From the NCBI GenBank assembly GCA_963732365.1, contig CAVSZC010000005.1:1426001-1490000 (forward strand): a DNA stretch of 64,000 nt, given 5' to 3'. Position numbers and translations under genes: made by a program. This document shows positions 43,118 to 51,982 of the stretch, piece by piece. The notes under the pieces are model-generated. The model was not told the origin of the DNA, ran no database searches, and saw only the letters and a program-made list of their open reading frames with translations. The DNA is from SR-FBR-E99 sp963732365 (GTDB lineage: Bacteria > Bacteroidota > Bacteroidia > Bacteroidales > VadinHA17). Position 1 is the first letter of the stretch; every line of letters starts with the position of its first letter.

Positions 43118-44348
43118 TCATATTATTCCGATTACGTGAAGTATGCTTCTGATGCCCAGTCCCAGTGCAACCAGCACCACAATGATACCAGCAATGTTTG
43201 ATAGCCGGGAGTTTACATTTTCGCCCATGATCTTTCGACTGTTCATAACACTGAGGAGGTAAATGGCGATTACCGGCAGCAGAATTCCGTTTGCAGCCTG
43301 TGCAAAAAGTATTGCCTCCAGTGGTTTGAATCCCAGCAGTGAGAATAGTGTGCCTGCGAGGAGGATGAACATCCATATCATACGGAATCGCCATGATTTC
43401 AGGTCTCTCTTCCAACCGAAGATTCCGGTGGTGGCATATGCTGCTGCCAGAGGTGCAGTGATGGCTGATGATATACCAGCGGCAAAGAGGCCAATGCTTA
43501 TGATATGCCTGGCCCATCGTCCGAGAAGTGGCTCCAGCTGAACAGCAAAACCTGACGCATCGGTAATGGTATTTCCTGTTCCGAAAAAAGCAACGGCAGA
43601 CGTCACCACGATGGCCATGGAGATTAGTCCGCCAAGTATCACTGAGACAGAGATATCGGTCCGTGCCTCACCGAGGCCTGAGGCGTCCTTCCATCGTTCC
43701 TGCACCGCGGAGGCGTGGAGGAAGAGGTTATAGGGCACCACAGTGGTGCCTATCAGTCCGACGAGTGTGAGAATCGACCCTGAGGGAAGTAGCCGGGACG
43801 AACATCCCCTTAAATATCTCCGGCAGGCGGGGTGAGATGACAATAGCAGTAGTAAGGAAGGTTATGCTCATGAGTATCACCAGCGAGACCAGCACCCTTT
43901 CTATCAGTTTGTAGTTGCCGGCCAGGAGCAGCAGGAAGGCAGCTGTGGCTGTAAGGGAGACCCAGAACCGCAACGGCAGTATCTCATCTCCGAAGAGTGC
44001 ATGAAGCCCTATTGACGCTCCGAGGATGTTGCCTGTCTGGAAGGCGGCGTTGCCGATGGTGATTGAAGAGACCACCAGTATTGCGGTTATGATCCTTGCT
44101 GCCGGTGTGCTGAACTGGGTGCGCAGTGCCTCACCGAGGCCGTGGCGTGTTATTATGCCAAGACGTGCAGACATCTCCTGAAGTATTATTGTTGCCACCA
44201 CGGAAAATGTCAGACCCCACAGAAGTGCATAGCCAAACTGTGCCCCTGCGAGCGAGCATGTTGTGATGGTTCCAGGGCCGATGAAGGCCGCCGTGACGAG
44301 GGCGCCGGGGCCAATGCGAAAGAGGGGAGGTTTTTCAGGTTGTGACAT
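43118..44348 (-). pseudogene. Nramp-like transporter gene broken by a frameshift
   Basis: Two pieces: 44348 down to about 43790 (FRIGPGALVTAAFIGPGTIT to EIFKGMFVP) and about 43800 down to 43118 (LPSGSILTLVGLIGTTVVPY to the end). Together they give an Nramp-family protein of about 410 residues with eleven or so membrane segments. An extra base near 43790-43805 (in the runs GTCCCGG or TTCCCTC, minus strand) separates the frames. Metal ligands of true Mn2+/Fe2+ transporters are missing: DPGN of helix 1 is GPGT (24-27), and M-P-H of helix 6 is VPYN. The intact state may import something other than divalent metal. The frameshift could be a true mutation or an assembly error. Confidence 0.72.
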
Positions 44349-44497
44349 ACCGGAGGTTTATGGTTTAAAATTATGAAATAATGGGAAAACTACTAATGAT
44401 TGGCCGTACGCACTTACTGATTTCAACATTAATAAAAATCACAAATAGAATAATCGGTTGATTGAGTTATTTTCTTTAAATGATTCATTCAATGAGC

Positions 44498-44578
44498 CAA
44501 ATACACTAAAATTATAATGTATTTGACCAAAAGATAAAAATTTAGGATGAAGGCCTAAAATTATTTGATGATAATTTT
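44498..44578 (+). promoter_or_regulatory. AT-rich intergenic region with three hairpins
   Basis: The 424-bp gap between the Nramp-like gene and the lipoprotein gene holds no gene. Hairpins: CAAATACA/TGTATTTG (44498-44525), TTTAGG/CCTAAA (44541-44559) and AAAATTAT-TTGATG-ATAATTTT (44557-44578). The last two share bases 44557-44559, so they exclude each other. They may belong to the leader of the 44773 gene. Confidence 0.4.
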
Positions 44579-44772
44579 AATCTTTCATTATCGTTCAAAT
44601 AGAATTGACGAAATTTGATTAGAGTGTTGACCCCATATAACTAAAAGAACATTTCAGGATCTCCACATGGTTTTCTAAGAATAAGACGTAAATAGCTTAA
44701 AATCAGCATTCATTCGGTAACGGATGCTGACGGAAAACAATTCAAGTATAAACCTAAAAAGCGGAGGTACTT

Positions 44773-45726
44773 ATGAAAAGAAAGATTCTTTTATTGCCAA
44801 TGATGTTTCTCAGTATGGTATTTCTGATGCAATGCTCAGACAATTCCTACTTTGAAGATGAAGGTTCTTTGTCCACAAAAGCAGGCAAGGGTGGTAACGG
44901 AGGCGGCCATGAAGAGCCGGCCGCAGGCAATAATCTGTCATTTCCTGTTTTTGCGATGGACGATATGGCTCTGACTCCCGTTACGACGCCGACATTTCTG
45001 GTACCGTATACCGGTCCGTACACAGGGCTGACTACTGAAGAAATCGCGCTTCTTAATTCAACCGGTCCTTGGTATGCGCAGAAAGTGGAAGGCAACTTAT
45101 GGCAGGCAGAATTTATGAACGGCAACGCACCTATCGGTATCACCTTTATCGACTGGGGTGATGTCATTGAAACTAACTATCCGAAGACCGGAAGGCCGTT
45201 CAGGCTAGAAGTGACTCTTTACTCTGACATCTCGGATGCGACCATGACAGGCTACGGAATGGTTATGCTTGCTAATCCGAGCAGTCCCGATGAAGTTCAG
45301 GGTACAAAAGCAGATAACACGTATGATGGTGTATGGGCCACAGTCGCCTCGGTTGTACCGAACCTGATCATTCAAGCATTAGCACCGGGCGCAACTCCTA
45401 CGTGGGATGGAACATTGCTGAGGTGGGTAGGTGATGGAGTCGGATTGCCGGTTACAGGATTTGGGTTTGCACCAGAGCTGAATGTAGGAGGCAAGTATAT
45501 TTACGGAGCCTCGACCGGCGGATGGCGGCCTACGCAGACAGGCACCTACAGGCTTACATTCTACCTGAAGGGCACTTCCAATATCGACATGAGAGGAGCT
45601 GCCATTGGTAATTATGCCGGCAATGTTTCAGACACATGGGGAGTGTCTGAAACAAAAGCATCAATTCCTGTTGTTGATCCAATTCTTAACCTGACATACA
45701 CCGACGTCACAGTCGTCAGGAAATAG
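44773..45726 (+). CDS. Hypothetical lipoprotein
   Basis: 317 residues. Leader LLPMMFLSMVFLMQCSDNSY with lipobox Cys21. A Gly/Lys-rich linker (AGKGGNGGGHEEPA) precedes a strand-rich domain; sequence such as VPYTGPYTGLTTEEIALLNS and NPSSPDEVQGTKADNTYDGV shows no family I recognise. Unusually for this window it has a strong Shine-Dalgarno (GGAGG at 44763-44767, 5 bp before the ATG). It is followed by a strong terminator. Likely surface- or periplasm-exposed. Confidence 0.75.
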   Translation: MKRKILLLPMMFLSMVFLMQCSDNSYFEDEGSLSTKAGKGGNGGGHEEPAAGNNLSFPVFAMDDMALTPVTTPTFLVPYTGPYTGLTTEEIALLNSTGPWYAQKVEGNLWQAEFMNGNAPIGITFIDWGDVIETNYPKTGRPFRLEVTLYSDISDATMTGYGMVMLANPSSPDEVQGTKADNTYDGVWATVASVVPNLIIQALAPGATPTWDGTLLRWVGDGVGLPVTGFGFAPELNVGGKYIYGASTGGWRPTQTGTYRLTFYLKGTSNIDMRGAAIGNYAGNVSDTWGVSETKASIPVVDPILNLTYTDVTVVRK

Positions 45727-45774
45727 AATCTGAGAGAATCGAAAACAGTTAGTTGATACCTGCTGCAAAAGAAA

Positions 45775-45817
45775 GCTGTCTCAGCAACACTCCTGATACG
45801 AAGTGTTCTGAGACAGC
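45775..45817. terminator. Long hairpin terminator between convergent genes
   Basis: GCTGTCTCAG-C-AACACT pairs with AGTGTT-CTGAGACAGC, a 16-bp stem with one bulge, followed by TCTTTTAATT; an A-rich stretch precedes it. It serves the lipoprotein gene and possibly the convergent Gln-rich gene. Confidence 0.85.
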
Positions 45818-45843
45818 CTCTTTTAATTGCTGTTCTCTCAGTA

Positions 45844-46503
45844 TTACCTTCGGCCTGCTCCGGCCCGGGTGTTCACCCTGGTTTGTATTGCGGCGCTTGT
45901 CCTTGTGGATATCATCCTTGCGCTCCCTATTCCTGAATTTCTCATAGCCCCCTGGCTCAGCTTCCTGGCCTGGGTCATTGAAGCAGTTTTATTCTGCACC
46001 TGGTCTTTTACCTGCAGCTGCTGCTGGCTCTTCAGCTGTTCTCTCTTCTGAGCTTTCATCTGCTCCTGAGTCATAGACTGGCTCTGCAGTTGGGTCTGGG
46101 TCTGAGTCTGAGTCTGAGTCTGCAGCTGTGACTGGGTCTGAGTCTGCAGCTGTGACTGGGTCTGAGTCTGCAGCTGGGTCTGGGTTTGTAACTGTGACTG
46201 GGTCTGCAGTTGAGACTGGGTTTGCAATTGTGTTTGCGCTGGGGTAACCGTTTGTGTCTGCAGCATGTCTGCTGAAGCAGATGTTGTCACAGGGTCGCAG
46301 AGTTTAATCTGGTCCTGTGTTCTGAGCTGATCCTGGGTCTTCAGCTGATCAGCAGCGATCGTTGCATCAGGGTCGCAGAGTTTAATCTGGTCCTGTGTTT
46401 TGAGCTGGTCCTGAGTCTTCAGCTGATCCTGCTTTTTGTCCTGTGCTGTAAGACCTGCACTTATCAAAAGTGCCAGTACGCCGAAAAGAATGCTTTTTTT
46501 CAT
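45844..46503 (-). CDS. Secreted Gln/Thr-rich repeat protein
   Basis: 219 residues from the ATG at 46503 (MKKSILFGVLALLISAGLTA). After the signal peptide come two copies of a 20-residue unit ending QDQIKLCDP (about residues 23-70), then about 70 residues of LQTQSQLQTQTQ repeats (80-145), then a basic Ser/Arg/Ala tail (ARMISTRTSAAIQTRVNT). The composition is extreme: Gln and Thr dominate. The protein is probably disordered or fibrous. It lies 105 bp after the barrel protein gene on the same strand. No family is recognised; the repeat is clearly coded, since signal, frame and stop are intact. Confidence 0.7.
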   Translation of the reverse strand: MKKSILFGVLALLISAGLTAQDKKQDQLKTQDQLKTQDQIKLCDPDATIAADQLKTQDQLRTQDQIKLCDPVTTSASADMLQTQTVTPAQTQLQTQSQLQTQSQLQTQTQLQTQTQSQLQTQTQSQLQTQTQTQTQTQLQSQSMTQEQMKAQKREQLKSQQQLQVKDQVQNKTASMTQARKLSQGAMRNSGIGSARMISTRTSAAIQTRVNTRAGAGRR

Positions 46504-46608
46504 TTTACTCCTCATTTAATTGGTTGCGTATATGTTTATTGATCAAATCTAAGTCAATGAACATGAAGGAATAATGAAAAATGGCCAGAAATGGGAAAAT
46601 TGTTTTAT

Positions 46609-47619
46609 TTATTTTCCGAAGATCCTGAAAAAGGCACTGACTGCAAAAGTAAATCCCCCTGGACCTGACACGATTTCATTGCCATATGCAGAAAATACAT
46701 AACCTGCTTCAGCCTCAATCGTCATAAAAGTTGTATTAAAGGCTACTGGTAACCCGCATGCCACCTCAATAAGATCGAACCTTTCAGTATACACCACTGA
46801 GGTTGTCGGCACGCTGGATGTGGTTGTTGCGGTAGTTGTCTGTTGTGAACCCTGGTCTGACCCTGAGCCCTGACCGGTACCTTGTCCTGTCCCGGTGCCA
46901 TAGCCTCCGGATGTGCCACCGGTGTTTCCGGAATCTGATCCGATGGGTGAGACGTAAGACTGTGTTGTGGTCACAAGCGTGGTTCCGTAATAGGTCTCCG
47001 CTGTGACCATGGTACCGAACAGAAGGTTAATCCACGGATTGAATGAGATATCAGCCTTGCCGCCAAAGAATGAAGGTGTATGAAAATACCTGGAATTCTT
47101 TACCTGAAGAAATGTCTGTGGTTCTTTCATGAGGAATCCTCCGTACGATATCTGAGTGTAAAGCAACCTCCAGTCAAGACCGAGGGCTGCCTCACCATAG
47201 GAGAAACTGCTGAAAAGTGTTTCTGTGAGTGATGGCCTTACCTGGTAACGGTATGCACCTGCTGCAATATCAAGCCATGAGTTGAAGACGTGGCTGTAAT
47301 TCAGTGCGTAAGTACAGAATCCCGGTCTGGGGTCATCGTTGGCCAGGTAAAATGCAGAAGCTGATATAAGGAGGTCGGTGCCCAGTCCGTAAGCAAGAGA
47401 ACCATATCCGTAAGGGTGATTACCTGATATGGTCGATCCGAGGTAGATCATGTTGGTTCCGTAACCAATGCCTGTGTAAACTGAGTGAAGTGAACTTTCA
47501 GAGACATTTTCAAGTGAGTCGGCTACAACAGCAGGGATCGTATCGCCGGCCTGTGAGAGAAGGTCAAGGGGTATCATCAGTAGCAGCAGGCAATATGATT
47601 TGAAGCGGAGAACCATCAA
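46609..47619 (-). CDS. Outer membrane beta-barrel protein with Gly/Thr/Gln-rich insertion
   Basis: 336 residues. Signal peptide (SYCLLLLMIPLDLLSQ). Strand-rich sequence with aromatic alternation (VYTGIGYGTNMIYLGS, GFCTYALNYSHVFNSWLDIA) suggests a barrel. It is interrupted at about 225-275 by a low-complexity insertion (GYGTGTGQGTGQGSGSDQGS, then TTTATTTSS), then continues VYTERFDLIEVACGLPVAF and ends GFTFAVSAFFRIFGK, with the terminal aromatic expected for barrel insertion. The insertion would lie in an outer loop. Neighbour of the Gln/Thr repeat protein. Confidence 0.75.
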   Translation of the reverse strand: MMVLRFKSYCLLLLMIPLDLLSQAGDTIPAVVADSLENVSESSLHSVYTGIGYGTNMIYLGSTISGNHPYGYGSLAYGLGTDLLISASAFYLANDDPRPGFCTYALNYSHVFNSWLDIAAGAYRYQVRPSLTETLFSSFSYGEAALGLDWRLLYTQISYGGFLMKEPQTFLQVKNSRYFHTPSFFGGKADISFNPWINLLFGTMVTAETYYGTTLVTTTQSYVSPIGSDSGNTGGTSGGYGTGTGQGTGQGSGSDQGSQQTTTATTTSSVPTTSVVYTERFDLIEVACGLPVAFNTTFMTIEAEAGYVFSAYGNEIVSGPGGFTFAVSAFFRIFGK

Positions 47620-47782
47620 TAAGTGTTATTGATTTAATAACTTTCTGACACAAAAATCATCCCGAAATTACTTTCAGTAAATGAAGATATGATGAATAAT
47701 ATGTTAGCCATTCAATGATTTTGGAAAATAGCAGGGAATAGATTTAATTTGAGGTTCGGAATAACTAACCAATAATATAACC

Positions 47783-48370
47783 ATGAAAGAACTTGTACGT
47801 TGTAAGCCCTGCGGCTATGTAATGGAAGCCGGCAAGCTGAAAGATGTATGCCCGGCATGCGGCATGCCGGCAAAAGCATTTGAACCTTACAGGGAGAGAG
47901 TGGCACTCAACAGGCTCTTTGTCCTTAGCCTCGACATGCATCCTATTGCCATCCACCTGTCACAGACGTTTGTGATACTGATCCCGCTGATGATTTTTTC
48001 AACCATGTTATTCCCGGACTTCAACAATGATATCTTCATGAATGTCCTGAAGTTTTCGATCTATGTATTTCCACTGACCCTGATCGCAGCTATCATCACA
48101 GGAGTGATAGACGGGCTGTTCCGGTTCAAGACACTGACACCACCCATCCTGAGGCTTAAGATCATACTCAGTTCAATAATCATCGTTCTTGCGGGAACAA
48201 TGTTCTTTGTTGCAAAGGATGGCAACTATGGACTATTTACAATCATACTCAGCCTGGGGTGTCTCTTCTGTGCGGTCAGACTGGGGCTCCTCGGAAAGCA
48301 TCTGATAGATGTGATCCTACCAGGTTCATACCCGATGAAGAAGGCGAAGGCGGCAGCTGTTGCCAAGTGA
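47783..48370 (+). CDS. Membrane protein with N-terminal rubredoxin-like zinc ribbon
   Basis: 195 residues. Residues 1-35 form a rubredoxin-like module: RCKPCGYVMEAGKLKDVCPA then CGMPAKAFEPY, two C-x2-C pairs. After DMHPIAIHLSQTFVILIPLM four membrane helices follow, including the His-containing first helix as in DUF2231 proteins, and a basic tail (PMKKAKAAAVAK). Such rubredoxin plus membrane proteins may move electrons between soluble partners and quinone or heme; the role here is unproven. Confidence 0.8.
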   Translation: MKELVRCKPCGYVMEAGKLKDVCPACGMPAKAFEPYRERVALNRLFVLSLDMHPIAIHLSQTFVILIPLMIFSTMLFPDFNNDIFMNVLKFSIYVFPLTLIAAIITGVIDGLFRFKTLTPPILRLKIILSSIIIVLAGTMFFVAKDGNYGLFTIILSLGCLFCAVRLGLLGKHLIDVILPGSYPMKKAKAAAVAK

Positions 48371-48390
48371 TTATAATACATATACTTAGC

Positions 48391-48427
48391 ATTGGGTAAT
48401 CGGTATTGGGTAATCGGTAATCGGTGG
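48391..48427 (+). repeat. ATTGGGTAATCGGT direct repeat
   Basis: ATTGGGTAATCGGT occurs at 48391 and again 14 bp later, followed by AATCGGT. A small tandem duplication in the gap before the desaturase promoter. Confidence 0.7.
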
Positions 48428-48470
48428 GTCCGGATATTGATTGATATATAGCTATTATCCTCACAGGGCC

Positions 48471-48501
48471 TTGACTTTGGGCGAAAAAATCCTTATCTTT
48501 G
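48471..48501 (+). promoter_or_regulatory. Bacteroidota-type promoter of the desaturase gene
   Basis: TTG at 48471-48473, 20-bp spacer, TATCTTTG at 48494-48501. Fits the consensus TTTG-N19-21-TAnnTTTG; start of transcription expected near 48508, about 50 bp before the ATG. Confidence 0.7.
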
Positions 48502-48560
48502 GCATCTGAATTCCGGAAGTTTGCCACCGACGGCGCTCGCATGCGATTTCAGATGTGATT

Positions 48561-49580
48561 ATGGAAACAGAGGACAAAAAAACCGCGAGACCTGAATGGA
48601 TCGGCATTATATCTAAGTACAACAAACCTGATCATCTCAGAAGCTGGTGGCAGGTAATAAATTCTGTCGGTCCGTATCTTTTGTTATGGTACCTGATGGT
48701 CAGGTCACTGGAGATATCATACTGGCTGACACTGGCGCTGTCGGTCCTGGCAGCCGGTTTTCTTGTGCGGACATTCATCATCTTTCATGACTGCGGCCAC
48801 GGGTCGTTCTTCCGTACAAAGCGGCTGAACACCATAGTAGGTATTTTCACGGGGCTTCTGGTTTTCACCCCGTATCACAGATGGCACCGTGATCATCATA
48901 TACACCACCAGACGGTAGGCAATCTTGATAAACGTGGAATAGGGGATGTTAAAACGCTGACTGTCACAGAGTATGAGAATCTTTCAAAATGGCAGCGTTT
49001 TGTCTATCGCCTGTACAGGCATCCGTTGTTTCTTATCGGAGTGGCCCCTATATTGCTGTTTGTGGTGCTGTTCCGCTTTACCAAGAGTTACATGACAACG
49101 CGTGAGAAGATGTATGTCCACCTGACCAACCTGGCGCTTGCAGGGATGGTAGCCCTTGCAGTGTGGGCTATAGGGTGGAAGGCATACCTGATGATACAGT
49201 TGCCGGTGCTTTATGTCGCTACGGTCCACGGCGTGTGGCTCTTTTATGTCCAGCACCAGTTCAGGCATGTCATATGGACCGACTCCGGGAACTGGGATTA
49301 TAAGACGATGGCCCTCAACGGCAGTTCCCTCTTCCGTCTCCCGGGGCTGCTTAACTGGTTCACAGGTAACATAGGGTATCACCATATTCATCACCTCAGT
49401 CCCGCCATCCCGAATTATAACCTGAAGAGATGCCACCAGGAGAATGAGCTCTTCAGGGAGGTCAAACCGATAACGTTCATGTCAGCCTTTGACACGCTTA
49501 TGCTGAGGTTATGGGATGAGAAGCGGGAGAGGCTGATCAGTTTCAGGGAACTTTCCAGGAGGGTAATGAGTCATCAGTAG
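48561..49580 (+). CDS. Membrane fatty acid desaturase
   Basis: 339 residues from the ATG at 48561; a GTG two codons earlier is possible. The three histidine boxes of di-iron desaturases are present: HDCGH (in FHDCGHGSFF), HRDHHIHH and HHIHH (in GYHHIHHLSPAI), among four or so membrane segments. The enzyme introduces a double bond into acyl chains at the inner membrane, using oxygen, so this organism meets oxygen at least sometimes (compare katG). Electron donor not evident nearby; the rubredoxin-like membrane protein upstream is a possible but unproven candidate. Confidence 0.93.
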   Translation: METEDKKTARPEWIGIISKYNKPDHLRSWWQVINSVGPYLLLWYLMVRSLEISYWLTLALSVLAAGFLVRTFIIFHDCGHGSFFRTKRLNTIVGIFTGLLVFTPYHRWHRDHHIHHQTVGNLDKRGIGDVKTLTVTEYENLSKWQRFVYRLYRHPLFLIGVAPILLFVVLFRFTKSYMTTREKMYVHLTNLALAGMVALAVWAIGWKAYLMIQLPVLYVATVHGVWLFYVQHQFRHVIWTDSGNWDYKTMALNGSSLFRLPGLLNWFTGNIGYHHIHHLSPAIPNYNLKRCHQENELFREVKPITFMSAFDTLMLRLWDEKRERLISFRELSRRVMSHQ

Positions 49581-49637
49581 CTGCTTTTTCATCACACCTG
49601 ACTGTTATCTTGTCTAATGCAGTCAAAATCAACAGGA

Positions 49638-49669
49638 TTTGTCATTAGTCAGAATTATTAGTACCTTTG
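49638..49669 (+). promoter_or_regulatory. Bacteroidota-type promoter of the DEAD-box operon
   Basis: TTTG at 49638-49641, 20-bp spacer, TACCTTTG at 49662-49669: an exact match to TTTG-N19-21-TAnnTTTG. Transcription would start near 49676. Confidence 0.85.
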
Positions 49670-49675
49670 CAGCGA

Positions 49676-49850
49676 TTTAAGCATAAGTTAGATCTGTATA
49701 GTCAGCATATCTCTCTCAGAGTCAGTCTCCAGGAGGTTCTTTCTACAATCACTAGTTTACGCTGAACAATTTTTCGCCAAAGGAACATAGCCACTTTGAA
49801 CAGATATATGGTTAATGATTTTTTCAGCGGCATTAACCAATAAAATAATA
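49676..49850 (+). other. Long 5' leader of the DEAD-box helicase mRNA
   Basis: About 175 nt lie between the predicted transcription start and the helicase ATG at 49851. No open frame with good start was found. Long leaders are common on cold-induced helicase mRNAs, so temperature or autoregulation is a reasonable guess. I could not identify a fixed fold. Confidence 0.45.
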
Positions 49851-51056
49851 ATGGAATATTACAAAGGAAACCGTTCAAGGGGAAACAAGAAAACAAATCA
49901 AAGGAACACGGAAAGAAGCAGAACAACCAACAGGAAGAAGAACAGGGACGGCAGTCTTGATCCGGACAGTTTTGTCAGCAGGGCGATGCCTCAGCAACCA
50001 GTGATCTACAAGTCAGAAAGGCAGATAGATGAGCTTCCGGTTGACCGTGCAATAATTTTAAACCTTCAGAAAAAGGGATACGAGAATCCCACCGAGATAC
50101 AGGACAAGACCATTGAGGCTATCCTCAACGGCCGTAATCTTATGGGTCTGGCCCAGACGGGCACAGGCAAGACAGGTGCATTTCTTATTCCGCTGGTACA
50201 CAACCTGCTGAGGAAAGACTCACGCAGCCGTGTACTTGTTGTCTCGCCAACGCGTGAGCTGGCTCTGCAGATAGACAGTGAGTTCCGCAGCATTGCGCAC
50301 GGGCTGAAGATATTCAGCACATGTCTTATCGGCGGGACGAGCGTATGGCGTGACATCCAGAGTCTGAGGCGGCCGGGTCATATAATAATAGGTACCCCGG
50401 GCCGTATAGCCGACATGGTGCGTCAGAGAGCGCTGGATCTTAATATGTTCACCATACTGGTGCTTGACGAGTTTGACAGGCTGCTCGATATGGGTTTTGC
50501 AGCCGAGATAGAGAGGCTTGTTGATGGCATGAGCTATCGCAGCCAGACTATATTATTCTCTGCCACCGAAGACAAGAGCCAGAGAAAAATGATAAGCAAC
50601 CTGTTGGATGACCCGTATGAGGTCAGGGTCAGGAATGAGAACGTCGTTGCTGATAATATTGAGCAGGACATCATCACGGTGAAGGATGGGGAGAAGAAGA
50701 TTGACATTCTCCTGAATATGGTACGTGACAAGTCATTTGAGAAGGTGCTTGTCTTTGCCGACACGAAGCGCGGTGTGAGCCGCATCTGCAGGGATCTGAA
50801 GAGGGGAGGTATCAGCGTGGATGAGATTCACGGTGACAAGTCGCAGAACTACAGGATAAAAGCACTGGAGTCATTCAGGAACCGCAAGATACAGGTACTG
50901 GTAGCTACTGATGTGGCAGCCAGGGGGCTTGACATATCGCATGTCTCACATGTCATCAACTTCCAGGCGCCGAAGGATATGGAGAGCTATATTCACCGTA
51001 TAGGCAGAACCGGCAGGGCAGGCGCCAGCGGCAAAGCCCTCACTTTCATCAATTAA
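49851..51056 (+). CDS. DEAD-box RNA helicase with DEFD motif II and basic N terminus
   Basis: 401 residues from the ATG at 49851 (MEYYKGNRSRGNKKTNQRNT). The first 45 residues are strongly basic and polar. Then Q motif YENPTEIQ, motif I AQTGTGKT, Ia PTRELALQI, II DEFD in VLDEFDRLLDMGF, III SAT, V VATDVAARGLDI, VI HRIGRTGRAG. Phe at the third position of motif II occurs in a subset of family members. The N-terminal arm rather than a C-terminal arm likely binds RNA. It shares a transcript with the small basic protein 14 bp downstream. Confidence 0.92.
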   Translation: MEYYKGNRSRGNKKTNQRNTERSRTTNRKKNRDGSLDPDSFVSRAMPQQPVIYKSERQIDELPVDRAIILNLQKKGYENPTEIQDKTIEAILNGRNLMGLAQTGTGKTGAFLIPLVHNLLRKDSRSRVLVVSPTRELALQIDSEFRSIAHGLKIFSTCLIGGTSVWRDIQSLRRPGHIIIGTPGRIADMVRQRALDLNMFTILVLDEFDRLLDMGFAAEIERLVDGMSYRSQTILFSATEDKSQRKMISNLLDDPYEVRVRNENVVADNIEQDIITVKDGEKKIDILLNMVRDKSFEKVLVFADTKRGVSRICRDLKRGGISVDEIHGDKSQNYRIKALESFRNRKIQVLVATDVAARGLDISHVSHVINFQAPKDMESYIHRIGRTGRAGASGKALTFIN

Positions 51057-51070
51057 TACCGGAACAATAT

Positions 51071-51298
51071 ATGGCAGGTCAGAACAACAGTTACATCAAG
51101 AAGCAGAAGACGGAGAAGCGTCTCAAGAAGAGGAAAGAAAAGGAGCAGAAAAAGCTTTACCGCAAAGAGAACTCCGCAGGAGGAGATTTTCAAAGCATGA
51201 TCGCGTACGTAGACAAATTCGGTAACATCACCACAGAGAGACCCGAGGAGCCGGTAGCAGTAAGCGAGAAGCAGGGAGCCGGGGGAGCGACTCTGTGA
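51071..51298 (+). CDS. Small basic protein linked to RNA helicase
   Basis: 75 residues: QNNSYIKKQKTEKRLKKRKEKEQKKLYR is a Lys-rich helix, followed by DFQSMIAYVDKFGNITTERP. The two parts together resemble the short proteins, and the N-terminal arms, associated with cold-shock genes in Bacteroidota. It starts 14 bp after the helicase stop. It probably binds RNA; this is inference from charge and context. Confidence 0.72.
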   Translation: MAGQNNSYIKKQKTEKRLKKRKEKEQKKLYRKENSAGGDFQSMIAYVDKFGNITTERPEEPVAVSEKQGAGGATL

Positions 51299-51324
51299 CA
51301 GGGCGGAAGGGCTAATGTTTGACT

Positions 51325-51410
51325 GAGCGGGGGAGCGATGGGGCGACTATGCGACAGTGCGAAGAACTGAGTCCCGTTACCTATAAAATCGCAAATCGCA
51401 AATCGCAAAT
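51325..51410 (+). repeat. GCGATGGGGCGACTATGCGACAG and reversed GATTTGC repeat
   Basis: GACTGAGCGGGGGAGCGATGGGGCGACTATGCGACAGTGCG (51329-51360), then AAATCGCAAATCGCAAATCGCAAATG (51388-51410), the only GATTTGC array in the window that is inverted. Confidence 0.8.
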
Positions 51411-51421
51411 GTTTCCTGCCC

Positions 51422-51982
51422 TTACTGCTCCATCCTGCTATGCGCCTCGATGCACCACATCAGTTCGCCGATGAAGGCAGCGGCGCGCTTGCCGGCAGTA
51501 TCGATGTCGGCTGGAACACCGTATTCATCAAACGATTTGCTGACGAAGGTAACAGGGTGCTGTGACGGGACAGTCCAGGCCTTCATCTTCCACAGTATAA
51601 ACTGTATGGAGGTGATGACCTGTGATCCTCCGAAGGGACCGTCGGAGACGGTGGAGAGGGCTACCGGCTTGTGGCGCCACTCATCGTACAGCAGGTCGAT
51701 CACATTCTTGAGACTGGCGGGATAGCCTCCGTTGTATTCCGGAACGAGGATGATAATGCCGTCGGCGCTCCGGATACGGTCTGCAAACGAGAGTATCGCG
51801 GGCGACGGTTCCTTCATCATCCGGAGACGCTCATCAAAGAGGGGGAAGTTGTATTCAGCGAGGTCGATGATATCAGCTTCCGCAAGACTGTTCTCTTCAA
51901 TGTAATTCCTGAAGAAAAGTGCCACCCTGTGGCTGTTGCGGCCACGCCTGACACTGGGGGAGAGGATTGCTATTTTTTTCAT
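51422..51982 (-). CDS. NADPH-dependent FMN reductase (flavodoxin fold)
   Basis: 186 residues. Flavodoxin-like fold: N-terminal KIAILSPSVRRGRNSHRVA binds the FMN phosphate, LVPEYNGGYPASLKNVIDLL is the family hallmark of NADPH:FMN/quinone reductases, and LSTVSDGPFGGSQVI follows. The enzyme reduces FMN, quinones or azo compounds in the cytoplasm. Convergent to the helicase operon, separated by a repeat tract. Confidence 0.9.
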   Translation of the reverse strand: MKKIAILSPSVRRGRNSHRVALFFRNYIEENSLAEADIIDLAEYNFPLFDERLRMMKEPSPAILSFADRIRSADGIIILVPEYNGGYPASLKNVIDLLYDEWRHKPVALSTVSDGPFGGSQVITSIQFILWKMKAWTVPSQHPVTFVSKSFDEYGVPADIDTAGKRAAAFIGELMWCIEAHSRMEQ

